From the NCBI RefSeq assembly GCF_902833055.1, contig NZ_CADFEJ010000025.1, positions 1 to 64,000 on the forward strand: a stretch of DNA of 64,000 nt. Direction: 5' to 3'. The notes under the pieces were generated by a model, which made no database searches, had not been told where the DNA came from, and saw only the letters and a list, made by a program, of their open reading frames with translations. This document shows positions 7,950 to 16,172 of the stretch, piece after piece. Position numbers and translations under genes: made by a program. This DNA is from Burkholderia territorii (GTDB lineage: Bacteria > Pseudomonadota > Gammaproteobacteria > Burkholderiales > Burkholderiaceae). Each line of letters opens with the position of its first letter. The stretch's first letter is position 1.

Positions 7950-9674
7950 GTGGACACCGTCACTTCTCCCCTCGAACCCGATCCCGGTCCCGACGCGGAT
8001 GCCGGACTGCGCGACCTGCTTCGCACACTCGGCGAGCGCCACGGGTCCGGCATCCGCGCACTCGAGGCGTTGACGGCGCACACGGCGCTGGGCGCCGACG
8101 AAATGCGCGAGCGGCTCGCGACGCAGTTCCGGATGAAGGCGATCGGCATACGCGAGCTGAACCGGCTGGAGCCGGATTTCGAGCTCGTGCCGTTCGTCGA
8201 GGCGATGGCGCGTCTTTGCGTGTGCCTGCGCGATCCCGACGGCGGCGCGTTGGTGTTCGCGATCGCCGATCCGCTCGATGCCCGCACGCGCGGCTGGGTC
8301 GAACACCGGATGCGTGCGCATCCGGCGCTGCCGTACCGATGGGCGCTGGCGAGCGCCGGCGACCTGAGCGCGTATCTTGCGGTGCGCGAGAAGGACATCC
8401 GCGCGATGGATTCGCTCGCGTTCGACGATCCGGTCCAGTGCGCGCCCGATCCGGCGTCGCTCGCGTTGACGCTGCAGGGCATCAGCAGCGACGACAGCCC
8501 GGTGGTGCGCCTGCTCAATTCGACGATCTACGATGCGCTCAAGATGCTGGCGAGCGACATCCATCTCGAATGCAGGGCGACCGGCCTGATGATCAAGTGC
8601 CGCGTCGACGGCGTGTTGACGGTGGTGGGACGGGTGGACGGCCGCGACGTCGCCGACCAGGTGCTGTCGCGCGTGAAGGTGATCTCGGAGCTCGATATCG
8701 CCGAGCGCCGCATACCGCAGGACGGGCGCTTCAAGGCGATGTACGCGGGACGCGAAATCGATTTTCGCGTGTCGATCATGCCGAATCAGTTCGGCGAGGA
8801 CGCGGTGTTGCGCATTCTCGACCGCTATCAGCTGTCCCAGGCGTCGGGCGGGCTGACGCTCGAGGCACTGGGGTTCCAGCCGGCCGACACGCGCTTCATG
8901 CGGTCGGTCGCGTCGATGCCGTACGGGATGCTGCTCGTCACGGGCCCGACCGGCAGCGGCAAGACCACGACACTTTACGCAATCCTCACCGAAATCAACA
9001 ACGGTCTCGAGAAGATCGTGACGATCGAGGATCCGGTCGAGTACCAGCTCGGCGAGATCCTGCAGATTCCGGTCAACGAGGCGAAGGGCCTGACGTTCGC
9101 GCGCGGCCTGCGCTCGATCCTGCGGCACGACCCGGACAAGATCATGGTCGGCGAAATCCGCGATCCCGAAACGGCACAGATCGCCGTGCAGGCCGCACTG
9201 ACCGGCCATCAGGTGTTCACCACCGTGCATGCGAACAACGTGTTCGACGTGATCGGCCGGTTCACGAACATGGAGGTCGATCCGTACAGCTTCGTATCGG
9301 CGCTGAACGGGGTCATCGCGCAGCGGCTGTTGCGCCAGTGCTGCCCGGACTGTCTCGACGACGACCCGGTGGATGCGGATGCGCTCGCCCGCTCGGGCAT
9401 CGATCCGGATACGGCAGGCAGCTATCTGTTTCGCCGCGGCACCGGGTGTGCGATGTGCCGCGGCAGCGGCTATCGCGGCCGACAGGCGATCGCGGAGGCG
9501 CTACGCATGAACGACGAACTGCGGCAGCTGCTGTCCGAGCGCGCGCCGCTCGGGCAGATCAAGGCCGCGGCGCTGCGCTACGGGATGACGACGTTGCGGG
9601 CGTCGGCGATCGACCTGGTGAGGCGCGGTGAAACGACGCTCGAGGAGATCAATCGTGTCACCATGGTCGAATGA
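7950..9674 (+). CDS. gspE: Type II secretion/pilus assembly ATPase GspE
   Basis: 574 residues, GTG start at 7950 with GGAGA upstream. The N-terminal third is a T2SSE_N-like domain. The AAA+-like motor has Walker A GPTGSGKTTTLYAIL, an Asp box (EDPVEYQ), Walker B region MVGEIRDPETAQIAVQAALTGH and the His box FTTVHANN. The C-terminal metal-binding insertion has four cysteines arranged as CCPDC and CAMC. The enzyme sits on the cytoplasmic face of the membrane and drives pseudopilin addition by ATP hydrolysis. The next gene starts inside its 3' end (20-base overlap), suggesting coupled translation. Confidence 0.94.
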   Translation: MDTVTSPLEPDPGPDADAGLRDLLRTLGERHGSGIRALEALTAHTALGADEMRERLATQFRMKAIGIRELNRLEPDFELVPFVEAMARLCVCLRDPDGGALVFAIADPLDARTRGWVEHRMRAHPALPYRWALASAGDLSAYLAVREKDIRAMDSLAFDDPVQCAPDPASLALTLQGISSDDSPVVRLLNSTIYDALKMLASDIHLECRATGLMIKCRVDGVLTVVGRVDGRDVADQVLSRVKVISELDIAERRIPQDGRFKAMYAGREIDFRVSIMPNQFGEDAVLRILDRYQLSQASGGLTLEALGFQPADTRFMRSVASMPYGMLLVTGPTGSGKTTTLYAILTEINNGLEKIVTIEDPVEYQLGEILQIPVNEAKGLTFARGLRSILRHDPDKIMVGEIRDPETAQIAVQAALTGHQVFTTVHANNVFDVIGRFTNMEVDPYSFVSALNGVIAQRLLRQCCPDCLDDDPVDADALARSGIDPDTAGSYLFRRGTGCAMCRGSGYRGRQAIAEALRMNDELRQLLSERAPLGQIKAAALRYGMTTLRASAIDLVRRGETTLEEINRVTMVE

Positions 9675-10521
9675 ACGTGTTGCCGTCGGCGTCGGCACGC
9701 GCGAGATCGTCGCCGGCATCCGGTCGCGCGCGCCGTGGCGGCCGGGCCGCCGCGCGTTCGTCGCCGATCCGCTGAGCATCGTCATTCCCGACGAGCAGTT
9801 CGGCAGCGAGACGGCGATGCTCGATGCGCTGCAGGCCGCGCTCGCTGCGACGCGCGGCGCCGCTGGCGGCGTGAAGCGGGCACCGGCGCACGGCGCGCAC
9901 GTCGTGCTCGACGATTTCTGGTGCTGTCATGCGATCCTGCGCGGAGACTTCCGCGCGCTGCACGCACGCGAGCTCGAGGAAATAGCGCTTGCGCATTTCG
10001 CCGACACGTGCGGCGTCGCCCCCGAGTCGCTGGTCGCGCGCGTCGACGTGCGGCAGGGCGGCCGCGCGCTCTTCGCCAGCGCGTTGCCGCGCACGCTGTA
10101 CGACGGCATTCTGGGCACGGGCGCATCCGGCGACGTGCGGATCCGCTGCCTGCGCGCGGCACTCCCCGAGACGCTCAACCGGTTCGCGGTGAAGCCGGAC
10201 GGCGACGCGATGCTGCTCGTCGTCGGCGAAGCGCTGTTGCAGGCCGTCATGATCGAGCGCGGCGAGTGGGCCGCGTACGACACGCAGCGCCTCTTTCCGG
10301 GCGAGGCCGGCGACGCGTCGCGGCTTGCCGAGCTCGCCGAGCAACTGTTCGAGCGCTCGGCGATGCGCACGGGACTGAAGTGCGACGCGTGCACGGTCTA
10401 TCTGTCGGGCGCCGAGCTGGACGCCGGGCCGTTCGATGCGCGCTTCGCCGCGGCCGTCCTGCCGGGCCGCACGGCGCTCGACGGCTCGCCCGCGCGCCGG
10501 TTGCTGGAGTACGCGTCATGA
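9655..10521 (+). CDS. PilM/GspL-like actin-fold assembly protein (putative)
   Basis: 288 residues from GTG 9655, which overlaps the end of gspE and has GAGGAGA upstream. No membrane segment is visible. I do not find a diagnostic signature, but position (between the ATPase and a PilN-like protein), size, and the patterns VGVGTREIV and MLLVVGEALLQAVMIERG fit the cytoplasmic actin-like PilM or the cytoplasmic half of GspL. In related machines this protein bridges the ATPase ring to PilN through a short N-terminal peptide. The assignment rests mainly on gene order and should be tested by structure prediction. Confidence 0.6.
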   Translation: MSPWSNERVAVGVGTREIVAGIRSRAPWRPGRRAFVADPLSIVIPDEQFGSETAMLDALQAALAATRGAAGGVKRAPAHGAHVVLDDFWCCHAILRGDFRALHARELEEIALAHFADTCGVAPESLVARVDVRQGGRALFASALPRTLYDGILGTGASGDVRIRCLRAALPETLNRFAVKPDGDAMLLVVGEALLQAVMIERGEWAAYDTQRLFPGEAGDASRLAELAEQLFERSAMRTGLKCDACTVYLSGAELDAGPFDARFAAAVLPGRTALDGSPARRLLEYAS

Positions 10522-11048
10522 TCCGCACGCTCGACATCGATTTTTGCCGGCGCCGTGCGCGCATCGGCACGAGCGGGGCGATCCTGCTCGGCGTCGCCGC
10601 GTTGCTGTGGGGCATGTGCGCCGTCCGGCTCTGGCACGCGTATGCGGAAAACGAGCGCGTCAGGGAGAGCCTGGCGGTCGTCCAGCATCGCGTGTTCGCG
10701 CAGCAGCACGTCGCGAAGCCGCCGCCGAGCGCGGCCGCGCGGCTCGCGGAAAAGCAGAGCCAGGCCGTGCTGCGCGAACTGACCGTGCCGTGGCAGACGC
10801 TCTTCTCGATCGTCGAGGACTACCCCGGCCACGACGTCGCGCTGATCGGCATCGACCAGAACCCGGCGCAGGGCCAGATTCGCATCACGGCCGAAGCGAA
10901 GGATCCGGACGCGATGATCGCGTACCTGAAGTACTTGCAGACGAGCGTCGTGTTGCGCGAGGCGACGCTCAACGGTCATCTGGTCGAGGAGAACGTGGCG
11001 GGCAAGCCGGTGCGTTTCCAGATCACGGCCGTCTGGAGAAAATCATGA
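10518..11048 (+). CDS. PilN-like inner-membrane assembly protein (putative)
   Basis: 176 residues; the ATG overlaps the previous stop (ATGA). One N-terminal membrane helix (GAILLGVAALLWGMCAVRLWHA) follows the opening MIRTLDIDFC, then a periplasmic ferredoxin-like domain (VALIGIDQNPAQGQIRITAEA, AMIAYLKYLQ, FQITAVWRK). The first 10-20 residues resemble the cytoplasmic peptide by which PilN contacts PilM, though the usual INLLP is absent. The topology, the order after the PilM-like gene, and the fimbrial-assembly PilN pattern support the call. It belongs to the inner-membrane alignment complex of the secretion system. Confidence 0.65.
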   Translation: MIRTLDIDFCRRRARIGTSGAILLGVAALLWGMCAVRLWHAYAENERVRESLAVVQHRVFAQQHVAKPPPSAAARLAEKQSQAVLRELTVPWQTLFSIVEDYPGHDVALIGIDQNPAQGQIRITAEAKDPDAMIAYLKYLQTSVVLREATLNGHLVEENVAGKPVRFQITAVWRKS

Positions 11049-11611
11049 AAGCCGATCGTTTCGCGGACCGCCTGCTCACGCTTCGCTTCGAGTGGCGGCG
11101 CGCATTCGGTGTGCCGGGGCTCGCCGGGGTCCTGATGCTTGGCGCCGCGGGTATCACGTATGCGGCGATCGCGGGCGTCGAGTCCGATACGCGCGCGATG
11201 CTCGCGCCGTCCGGCGTCGTGCGCGCCGCGCGCGGGCATCATCCCGCCGAGGTGCGCGGCACGGCGGCGGATGCGGTGGCGCTCGACGCGCTGCCCGCGC
11301 TTTTTCCGCCCGCCTCGCAAAGCGCGGACGACATCGCATCGATCTTCGAACGGGCCCGCGACAGCCATCTGGCACTCGGGTCCGCCGAGTATCAGATGAC
11401 GACCGAGTCGGGCGCACGCTTCTCGCGCTATCAGGTGCTGCTGCCGGTGAAGGACGAGTACGGCGCGATCCGGCATTTTCTCGCGTCGGTGCTGAATCAC
11501 GTACCGAACGCGGCGCTGCAGGAAATCCACGTCGAGCGCCCGGCAGTGGGCAGCAGCATTCTCGATGCACGGGTGCGTTTCGAACTCGTTTATCGGAGCG
11601 CCCAGCCATGA
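11045..11611 (+). CDS. PilO-like inner-membrane assembly protein (putative)
   Basis: 188 residues; ATG overlaps the preceding stop by four bases. One N-terminal membrane helix (VPGLAGVLMLGAAGITYAAIAGV), then a short linker and a compact periplasmic domain (YQMTTESGARFSRYQVLLPVKDEYGAIRHFLASVLN), which is the ferredoxin-like layout of PilO/GspM. In type IV pilus systems PilO dimerises with PilN. The identification is from topology, size and order in a PilM-N-O-P-secretin series, not from strong sequence signature. Confidence 0.62.
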   Translation: MKADRFADRLLTLRFEWRRAFGVPGLAGVLMLGAAGITYAAIAGVESDTRAMLAPSGVVRAARGHHPAEVRGTAADAVALDALPALFPPASQSADDIASIFERARDSHLALGSAEYQMTTESGARFSRYQVLLPVKDEYGAIRHFLASVLNHVPNAALQEIHVERPAVGSSILDARVRFELVYRSAQP

Positions 11612-12171
11612 TCTGCGCCGTCATGAAGCCCGCTTCACGTACGCGGCTTGCGTTCGTGCTCGGTTGCCTGGTCTTCGCCGGTACCGGATATCGCGTGCTG
11701 GTGGCGGCGATGCAGCAGCCGGCACCGGCTGCCGCACCGGGCATCGTTCATCGTGCCGGTGCGCGGCCGGCGTCCGCGCCCGCGTCGGTGCCAGTGGCGC
11801 ACGATGCGCCGCCGACACCGCGGGAGCGGCTCGCCGCATTGCGTGCGCCCGTGTCGGTCGACGCGGCGCACGATCCGTTCACCGCGTCGTCGTGGCTGCC
11901 GCCGCCGCCCGTCGTGCCGCCGCCGCCCGAGACGCGGCCGGCGCCGCCGACCGCGCCGCCGGTGCCGTTCGTCTATCTCGGCCAGCAGGATCCCAAGGCG
12001 GCGAAGCCGCAGGTGTTTCTCGGCAACGGCGATCAGTTGCTGATCGTGTCGCCGGGCGATGTGATCGATGGTCAGTATCGCGTCGATTTGGTGACCGAGT
12101 CGAATGTGATGCTCACCTATCTGCCGTTGAACCAGCCCCAGATGGTGCCCATTCCAGTAGAAGGAAAGTAA
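11608..12171 (+). CDS. PilP/GspC-like periplasmic linker protein (putative)
   Basis: 187 residues; ATG overlaps the preceding stop (ATGA). N-terminal membrane anchor (TRLAFVLGCLVFAGTGYRVLV), a Pro/Ala-rich linker (residues about 35-115 with repeated PPPP), then a small beta domain (PFVYLGQQD, VFLGNGDQLLIVSPGDVIDGQYRVDLV) typical of the homology region of GspC and of PilP, which contacts the secretin N-terminal domains. DPF before the linker is the conserved family motif. The next gene, the secretin, starts immediately after the stop codon, consistent with coupled production of the two partners. Confidence 0.65.
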   Translation: MICAVMKPASRTRLAFVLGCLVFAGTGYRVLVAAMQQPAPAAAPGIVHRAGARPASAPASVPVAHDAPPTPRERLAALRAPVSVDAAHDPFTASSWLPPPPVVPPPPETRPAPPTAPPVPFVYLGQQDPKAAKPQVFLGNGDQLLIVSPGDVIDGQYRVDLVTESNVMLTYLPLNQPQMVPIPVEGK

Positions 12172-14487
12172 ATGGAAACGCTACGTACACGGAATGCGCG
12201 CCGCACCGGGGAGGGCGGCCGGTCGACACGCCGTTGGTCCGCCGCCCCGGTCGACGCGCGACAGGCATTGCCGCACCGGTGCGCGACGAAACGCGCGCTG
12301 GCGATTGCCGCGGCGTTGCTTGCCTGCGGCGGCTGTGCACATGTGCCGAATCTTCACGACGACCCCACCAACGCGCAGGTGAAGATCGACGCCATCCACG
12401 AGCGCAACGACGCGGTCGACCAGCTGCTCGACAACGCCGACACGTTTCGCCAGCAGAACGAATTCGACGACGCGGCGCGCTCGGTCTACATGGCGAAGCA
12501 GCTCGATCCGGCCAGCGAGCGCGCGCGGCGCATCGGCGCGATGATCGACCAGGACCGCAAGCATCTTGCGATTCTGCAAGAAACCGATCGCATGATGAAG
12601 CGAGGCTCGTATGCGCAGGCGGCCGAACGCGTGCATCGCGTGCTGGTCGAGGACCCGGCCAATGCGATGGCGACGCGGATGCAGGCCGAACTCGACGAAA
12701 AGCGACGCCAGCAGCACGCGGAGCGCGACGACAAGCTCGCGTCGTCGTCGATCATGCGCACCCCGGTGTCGCTGCAGTTCCGCGACGCGAACGTGCGGAT
12801 GGTATTCGAGGCGTTGTCGCGGACGTCCGGGCTGAACGTCATTTTCGATCGCGACGTGCGCGCCGACCTGAAAACGACGATCTTCGTGCAGAACGCATCG
12901 CTGCAGGACACGGTCGACATGATCCTGTTGCAGAACCAGCTCGACAAGAAGCAGATGAACGCGAATACGCTGTTCATCTACCCGGCGACGCCTGCCAAGG
13001 AGCTCGAATACCAGGAGCTCAAGGTGCGCACGTTCCAGTTGTCGAACGTCGACGCGAAGCAGATCCAGTCGCTGCTGAAGAGCCTGTTGAAGGTGAAGGA
13101 GGCCGTGATCGACGAGCGCGCGAACACGGTGACGATCCGCGGCACGCCGGACATGATCAAGGTCGCCGAGGAGATGATTTCCGCGCAGGACTTGCCCGAA
13201 CCGGAGGTGATGCTCGAGGTCGAGGTGCTGGAGGTCTCGCATGACCGGATGTCGCAGCTCGGCATCAACTGGCCGAACTCGTTTACGGTGTCGACACCGA
13301 GCTCCGCCGATACGTGGGGCGTGCTGCACCATCTGCCCGTCAATGCGCTGAACGTCAGCGGGCTGTCGGCCACCGCGGACTTCAAGCTCACCGATACCGA
13401 CGCGAACCTGCTTGCGAGCCCGCGCATCCGCGCGCGCAACAAGGAGAAGGCGCGCATCATGATCGGCGACAAGGTGCCGGTGATTTCGAGTTCGAGCACG
13501 CCGAGCACCAGCGGCCCGTCGTTTACGCAGATGATCCAGTACCTCGACGTGGGCATCAAGCTCGAGGTCGAGCCGCAGGTCTATCGCGACGGCGACGTCG
13601 GCATCAAGCTGAATCTCGAAGTCAGCAACATCACGAACACGATCTCGAGCGGCAACTCGCAGGGGCTGAGCTCGCTCGCCTATCAGATCGGCACGCGCAG
13701 TGCGTCGACCAGCCTGCGGCTTCGCGACGGCGAAACGCAGATCATGGGCGGCCTGATTTCGGACGAGGACCGCCGCAACGCGAACAAGGTGCCGGGTCTC
13801 GGGCAGTTGCCGGTGCTCGGCCGGCTGTTTTCGGATCACGGCGGCGATCACAAGAAGACCGAGATCGTGCTGCAGATCACGCCGCATATCGTCCGGCCGC
13901 AAGTGGCGGCCGATGCGGACACGCAGGAAGTGTGGTCGGGCACCGACGTCAACGTGCACGCCGACCAGTTGCGGCTCGATCCCGTGACGCTGAGCGCGGA
14001 GGCGGCACCCACGGCACCTGAGGCGAAGCCCGTTCCGGGCAGCGTCGGCGGCGGCACCTCGGGTGGCGCGGCGCCGTCGCCGCTGGAGGCCGCGGCGAAC
14101 CGTGCGCAGCCGTCGCCGGCGAGCGGCGCGTTCGGGCAGCTGCCGGCCGCCCCGCGCACGACGCCGCCGCCCGACCCGTACGGCGGGCGGTTCTCGCGGC
14201 CTCAGCCGGCGTTGTCCGCGCCGGCCGCCGGGGCAGGCGCGGCGGGCGGGGCAGCGGCGGCGGAGCAGCCGGCCGGCGGCGCGACCGCGCCGGGCGCACC
14301 GGCGGGCAATGAAGTCGCACCCGCGCCGGGCACCACGGTGACGCCGGTTGCGTCGCCTGCGCCGGCCGAGCAGGCTGCCGCGACGGCCAACGCACCGGCA
14401 GCCGCGCCGGCGGCCCCGCCCGCGACGCTGCAGATGCCCGAGGGCGACATTCCGAGCGAAAACCCGCTTCGCCCGGTCGGGAAGTGA
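12172..14487 (+). CDS. gspD: Secretin (GspD/PilQ/MshL-like) with TPR-like N-terminus
   Basis: 771 residues, starting directly after the previous stop. The leader is unusually long and ends in a plausible lipobox (ALLACGGC). Residues about 60-185 are helical and TPR-like (FRQQNEFDDAARSVYMAKQLDP). An N0/N1-type domain follows (VSLQFRDANVRMVFEAL), then N-domain repeats and the secretin barrel (residues about 340-590) with VPGLGQLPVLGRLF and the closing TEIVLQITPHIVRP. The last about 150 residues are Ala/Pro/Gly low complexity. Secretins form the outer-membrane gate. The TPR-like region and lack of several N repeats resemble MSHA/PilQ-type secretins more than canonical GspD. Confidence 0.88.
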   Translation: METLRTRNARRTGEGGRSTRRWSAAPVDARQALPHRCATKRALAIAAALLACGGCAHVPNLHDDPTNAQVKIDAIHERNDAVDQLLDNADTFRQQNEFDDAARSVYMAKQLDPASERARRIGAMIDQDRKHLAILQETDRMMKRGSYAQAAERVHRVLVEDPANAMATRMQAELDEKRRQQHAERDDKLASSSIMRTPVSLQFRDANVRMVFEALSRTSGLNVIFDRDVRADLKTTIFVQNASLQDTVDMILLQNQLDKKQMNANTLFIYPATPAKELEYQELKVRTFQLSNVDAKQIQSLLKSLLKVKEAVIDERANTVTIRGTPDMIKVAEEMISAQDLPEPEVMLEVEVLEVSHDRMSQLGINWPNSFTVSTPSSADTWGVLHHLPVNALNVSGLSATADFKLTDTDANLLASPRIRARNKEKARIMIGDKVPVISSSSTPSTSGPSFTQMIQYLDVGIKLEVEPQVYRDGDVGIKLNLEVSNITNTISSGNSQGLSSLAYQIGTRSASTSLRLRDGETQIMGGLISDEDRRNANKVPGLGQLPVLGRLFSDHGGDHKKTEIVLQITPHIVRPQVAADADTQEVWSGTDVNVHADQLRLDPVTLSAEAAPTAPEAKPVPGSVGGGTSGGAAPSPLEAAANRAQPSPASGAFGQLPAAPRTTPPPDPYGGRFSRPQPALSAPAAGAGAAGGAAAAEQPAGGATAPGAPAGNEVAPAPGTTVTPVASPAPAEQAAATANAPAAAPAAPPATLQMPEGDIPSENPLRPVGK

Positions 14488-14490
14488 GCT

Positions 14491-15024
14491 GTGGCCGCGC
14501 GCAACGCAGCGCCTCGGTCCGGCCGCATCGGCCTGCGCGGTTTCACGTTGATCGAGATGGTCGTCACGCTCGCGCTCGTGGCGATCCTCGCGCTCGCGAT
14601 CATGCCGTTCTCCGAACTGCTCGTGCAGCGGCAGAAGGAGCAGGAGTTGAGCGCCGCGTTGCGCGAAATCCGCACGGCGCTCGATGCTTACAAGGAGGCG
14701 AGCGATGAGGGAAAGATCGAGAAGGAGGCCGAATCGTCCGGCTATCCGCCGTCGCTGACCGTGCTCGTGACGGGCGTGAAAGACGCCCGCGATCCGAAGG
14801 GCGGCCTGGTGATGTTCCTGCGCCGGGTGCCGCGCGATCCGTTCTTCACCGGAGACCCCGATACGCCGGACGCAGACACCTGGGACGTGCGTGCATACGG
14901 CACGCCGCCCGATCAGGCGGCCGACGGGCCGCCCGGCGGCATCGATCCGGGCAAGGACGTGTTCGACGTCACGTCGAAATCGGCGCGTATCGGCATCAAC
15001 GGCATTCCGTACAAACAGTGGTGA
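14491..15024 (+). CDS. Type II secretion-like minor pseudopilin
   Basis: 177 residues from GTG 14491, three bases after the secretin stop. Basic leader of 17 residues ending in RG, then FTLIEMVVTLALVAILALAI with Glu+5, so it is a prepilin peptidase substrate. The soluble domain has YPPSLTVLVTGVKDARDPKGGLVMFLRRVPRDPF, similar to GspG-type pseudopilins (repeated DP(F) motif), but lacks the GspG calcium loop. The C-terminal part, DVRAYGTPPDQ and FDVTSKSARIGINGIPY, resembles a class often found beside a second pseudopilin, as here. Likely a minor pseudopilin of the same machine. Confidence 0.85.
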   Translation: MAARNAAPRSGRIGLRGFTLIEMVVTLALVAILALAIMPFSELLVQRQKEQELSAALREIRTALDAYKEASDEGKIEKEAESSGYPPSLTVLVTGVKDARDPKGGLVMFLRRVPRDPFFTGDPDTPDADTWDVRAYGTPPDQAADGPPGGIDPGKDVFDVTSKSARIGINGIPYKQW

Positions 15025-15033
15025 CGGTTCATC

Positions 15034-15438
15034 ATGAAATCCGCTCGCATCCGCAGCACCCGCGGCTTTACGCTGATCGAAATCGTGGTCGTGATGGCCA
15101 TCGTCGGCCTGCTTCTGACGTTGGCCGTGCCACGCTACATGCACAGCATCGAGCATGGCAAGGAGCAGGTGAGGCGGCAGAACCTCGCGGTGATGCGCAA
15201 TGCGATCGACCAGTATTACGGCGACAACGGGCAGTATCCCGAGACGCTCGACGAACTGGTCGCGAAGCACTATTTGCGCGCGGTGCCGGTCGATCCCGTG
15301 AACGGCGACGACAAATGGGCGACGCTTGCATCGCCGGACGAGACCAAGCCGGGCGTGTACGACGTCGCGCCGGCGAGCAGCGCGCAAGGCGTGCCGCCGG
15401 GCATCGTGGCGACGGATGCGCCCGGAGCGCCGAAATGA
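15034..15438 (+). CDS. Type II secretion-like minor pseudopilin
   Basis: 134 residues from ATG 15034. Short basic leader ending in RG followed by FTLIEIVVVMAIVGLLLTLAVP, with Glu+5. The soluble part (NAIDQYYGDNGQYPETLDELVAKHYLRAVPVDPV) is a GspG-like fold with the conserved pattern of alpha-1 continuing into YPETLDEL and a VPVDP loop. The C-terminus is short and Ala/Gly/Pro-rich, so it is smaller than true GspG. It overlaps the next gene by four bases, suggesting stoichiometric production. Confidence 0.86.
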   Translation: MKSARIRSTRGFTLIEIVVVMAIVGLLLTLAVPRYMHSIEHGKEQVRRQNLAVMRNAIDQYYGDNGQYPETLDELVAKHYLRAVPVDPVNGDDKWATLASPDETKPGVYDVAPASSAQGVPPGIVATDAPGAPK

Positions 15439-16046
15439 GCGCGGCCGGGCGCCGCGTCGTGCGCGCGCCGCATGCCCGGCGCCGCGGCGGGCGGCAGCGC
15501 GGGCTCGTGCTGCTTGCGCTGCTGATCGCGCTGATGCTGATGTCGATCGCGCTGTCCGGCGCGCTGGATGTCTGGTCGCTGCAGCGCCGCCGCGAGCAGG
15601 AGCGGCAACTGCTGTTCGTCGGCGACCAGTACCGGAAGGCCATCGTCAGCTATTACCGGCTCACGCGCGCGTATCCGCAAACGGTCGACGATCTGCTGGA
15701 AGACACCCGTTTCGCGAAGCCCATGCATCACCTGCGCCGCGCGTATCCGGATCCGGTCAGCGGCAAGAACGACTGGTCGTTCCTGTGGCGGGCCGACCGT
15801 TTCTACGGCGTGTACAGCAGCTCGGACGGCGCGACGGTCAAGCGCGCCGGATTTCCGGATCGATACCGGGATTTCGAAGGCGCCGAGACTTATCGGCAAT
15901 GGAAGTTCGTGTATCTCGCACCGGGGCTGTCCGCGCCGGTCGCCGACGTACCGGCGGCTGCCCCGGCGATGCCGGCCAGTGCGGCGAGCCTGTCCGGCTT
16001 TCCGGGTGGCGCGCTGCCCGGCCAGCGCCCGGTCGGCGTGCATTGA
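15435..16046 (+). CDS. Pseudopilin-like protein lacking Glu+5 (possible tip subunit)
   Basis: 203 residues from ATG 15435 overlapping the previous stop. A strongly basic leader (many Arg) ends in RQRG, followed by LVLLALLIALMLMSIALSGAL, a pilin-like helix without the glutamate at +5. Among classical pseudopilins only GspK lacks this residue and caps the pseudopilus. The soluble part (YRKAIVSYYRLTRAYPQTVDDLLEDTRF, HLRRAYPDP, WRADRFYGVYS) resembles GspG-type domains rather than the large GspK domain. I infer a minor or tip pseudopilin. The C-terminus is Ala/Pro/Gly-rich. Last gene of the cluster. Confidence 0.75.
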   Translation: MSAAGRRVVRAPHARRRGGRQRGLVLLALLIALMLMSIALSGALDVWSLQRRREQERQLLFVGDQYRKAIVSYYRLTRAYPQTVDDLLEDTRFAKPMHHLRRAYPDPVSGKNDWSFLWRADRFYGVYSSSDGATVKRAGFPDRYRDFEGAETYRQWKFVYLAPGLSAPVADVPAAAPAMPASAASLSGFPGGALPGQRPVGVH

Positions 16047-16061
16047 CGCGGCGGCCGCACG

Positions 16062-16095
16062 AAAAAAAGCGCGATGCCCGCAATGGGCATCGCGC
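16062..16095 (-). terminator. Rho-independent terminator of phoX
   Basis: An 11-bp perfect stem (16069-16079 pairs with 16085-16095, five-base loop) is followed on the minus strand by seven T residues (A62-A68 on the plus strand). It ends the phoX transcript. On the plus strand the same hairpin lacks a T run, so the pseudopilin operon may rely on it only weakly. Confidence 0.85.
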
Positions 16096-16172
16096 GTAAA
16101 ACGGCGTGGAGCGCCGACGAATGAAACGTGAAGAAGAAAGCGGTGCCCGGCCGACGACGCCGGGCCGGGGGC

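Noticed and set aside
12181-15387. Uninterrupted 1068-codon reading frame on the minus strand across the secretin and pseudopilin genes.
   Set aside because: It is a shadow of GC-rich codons of the plus-strand genes; its residues are Arg/His/Gln/Ala-rich with no domains, and the plus-strand frames have clear families.
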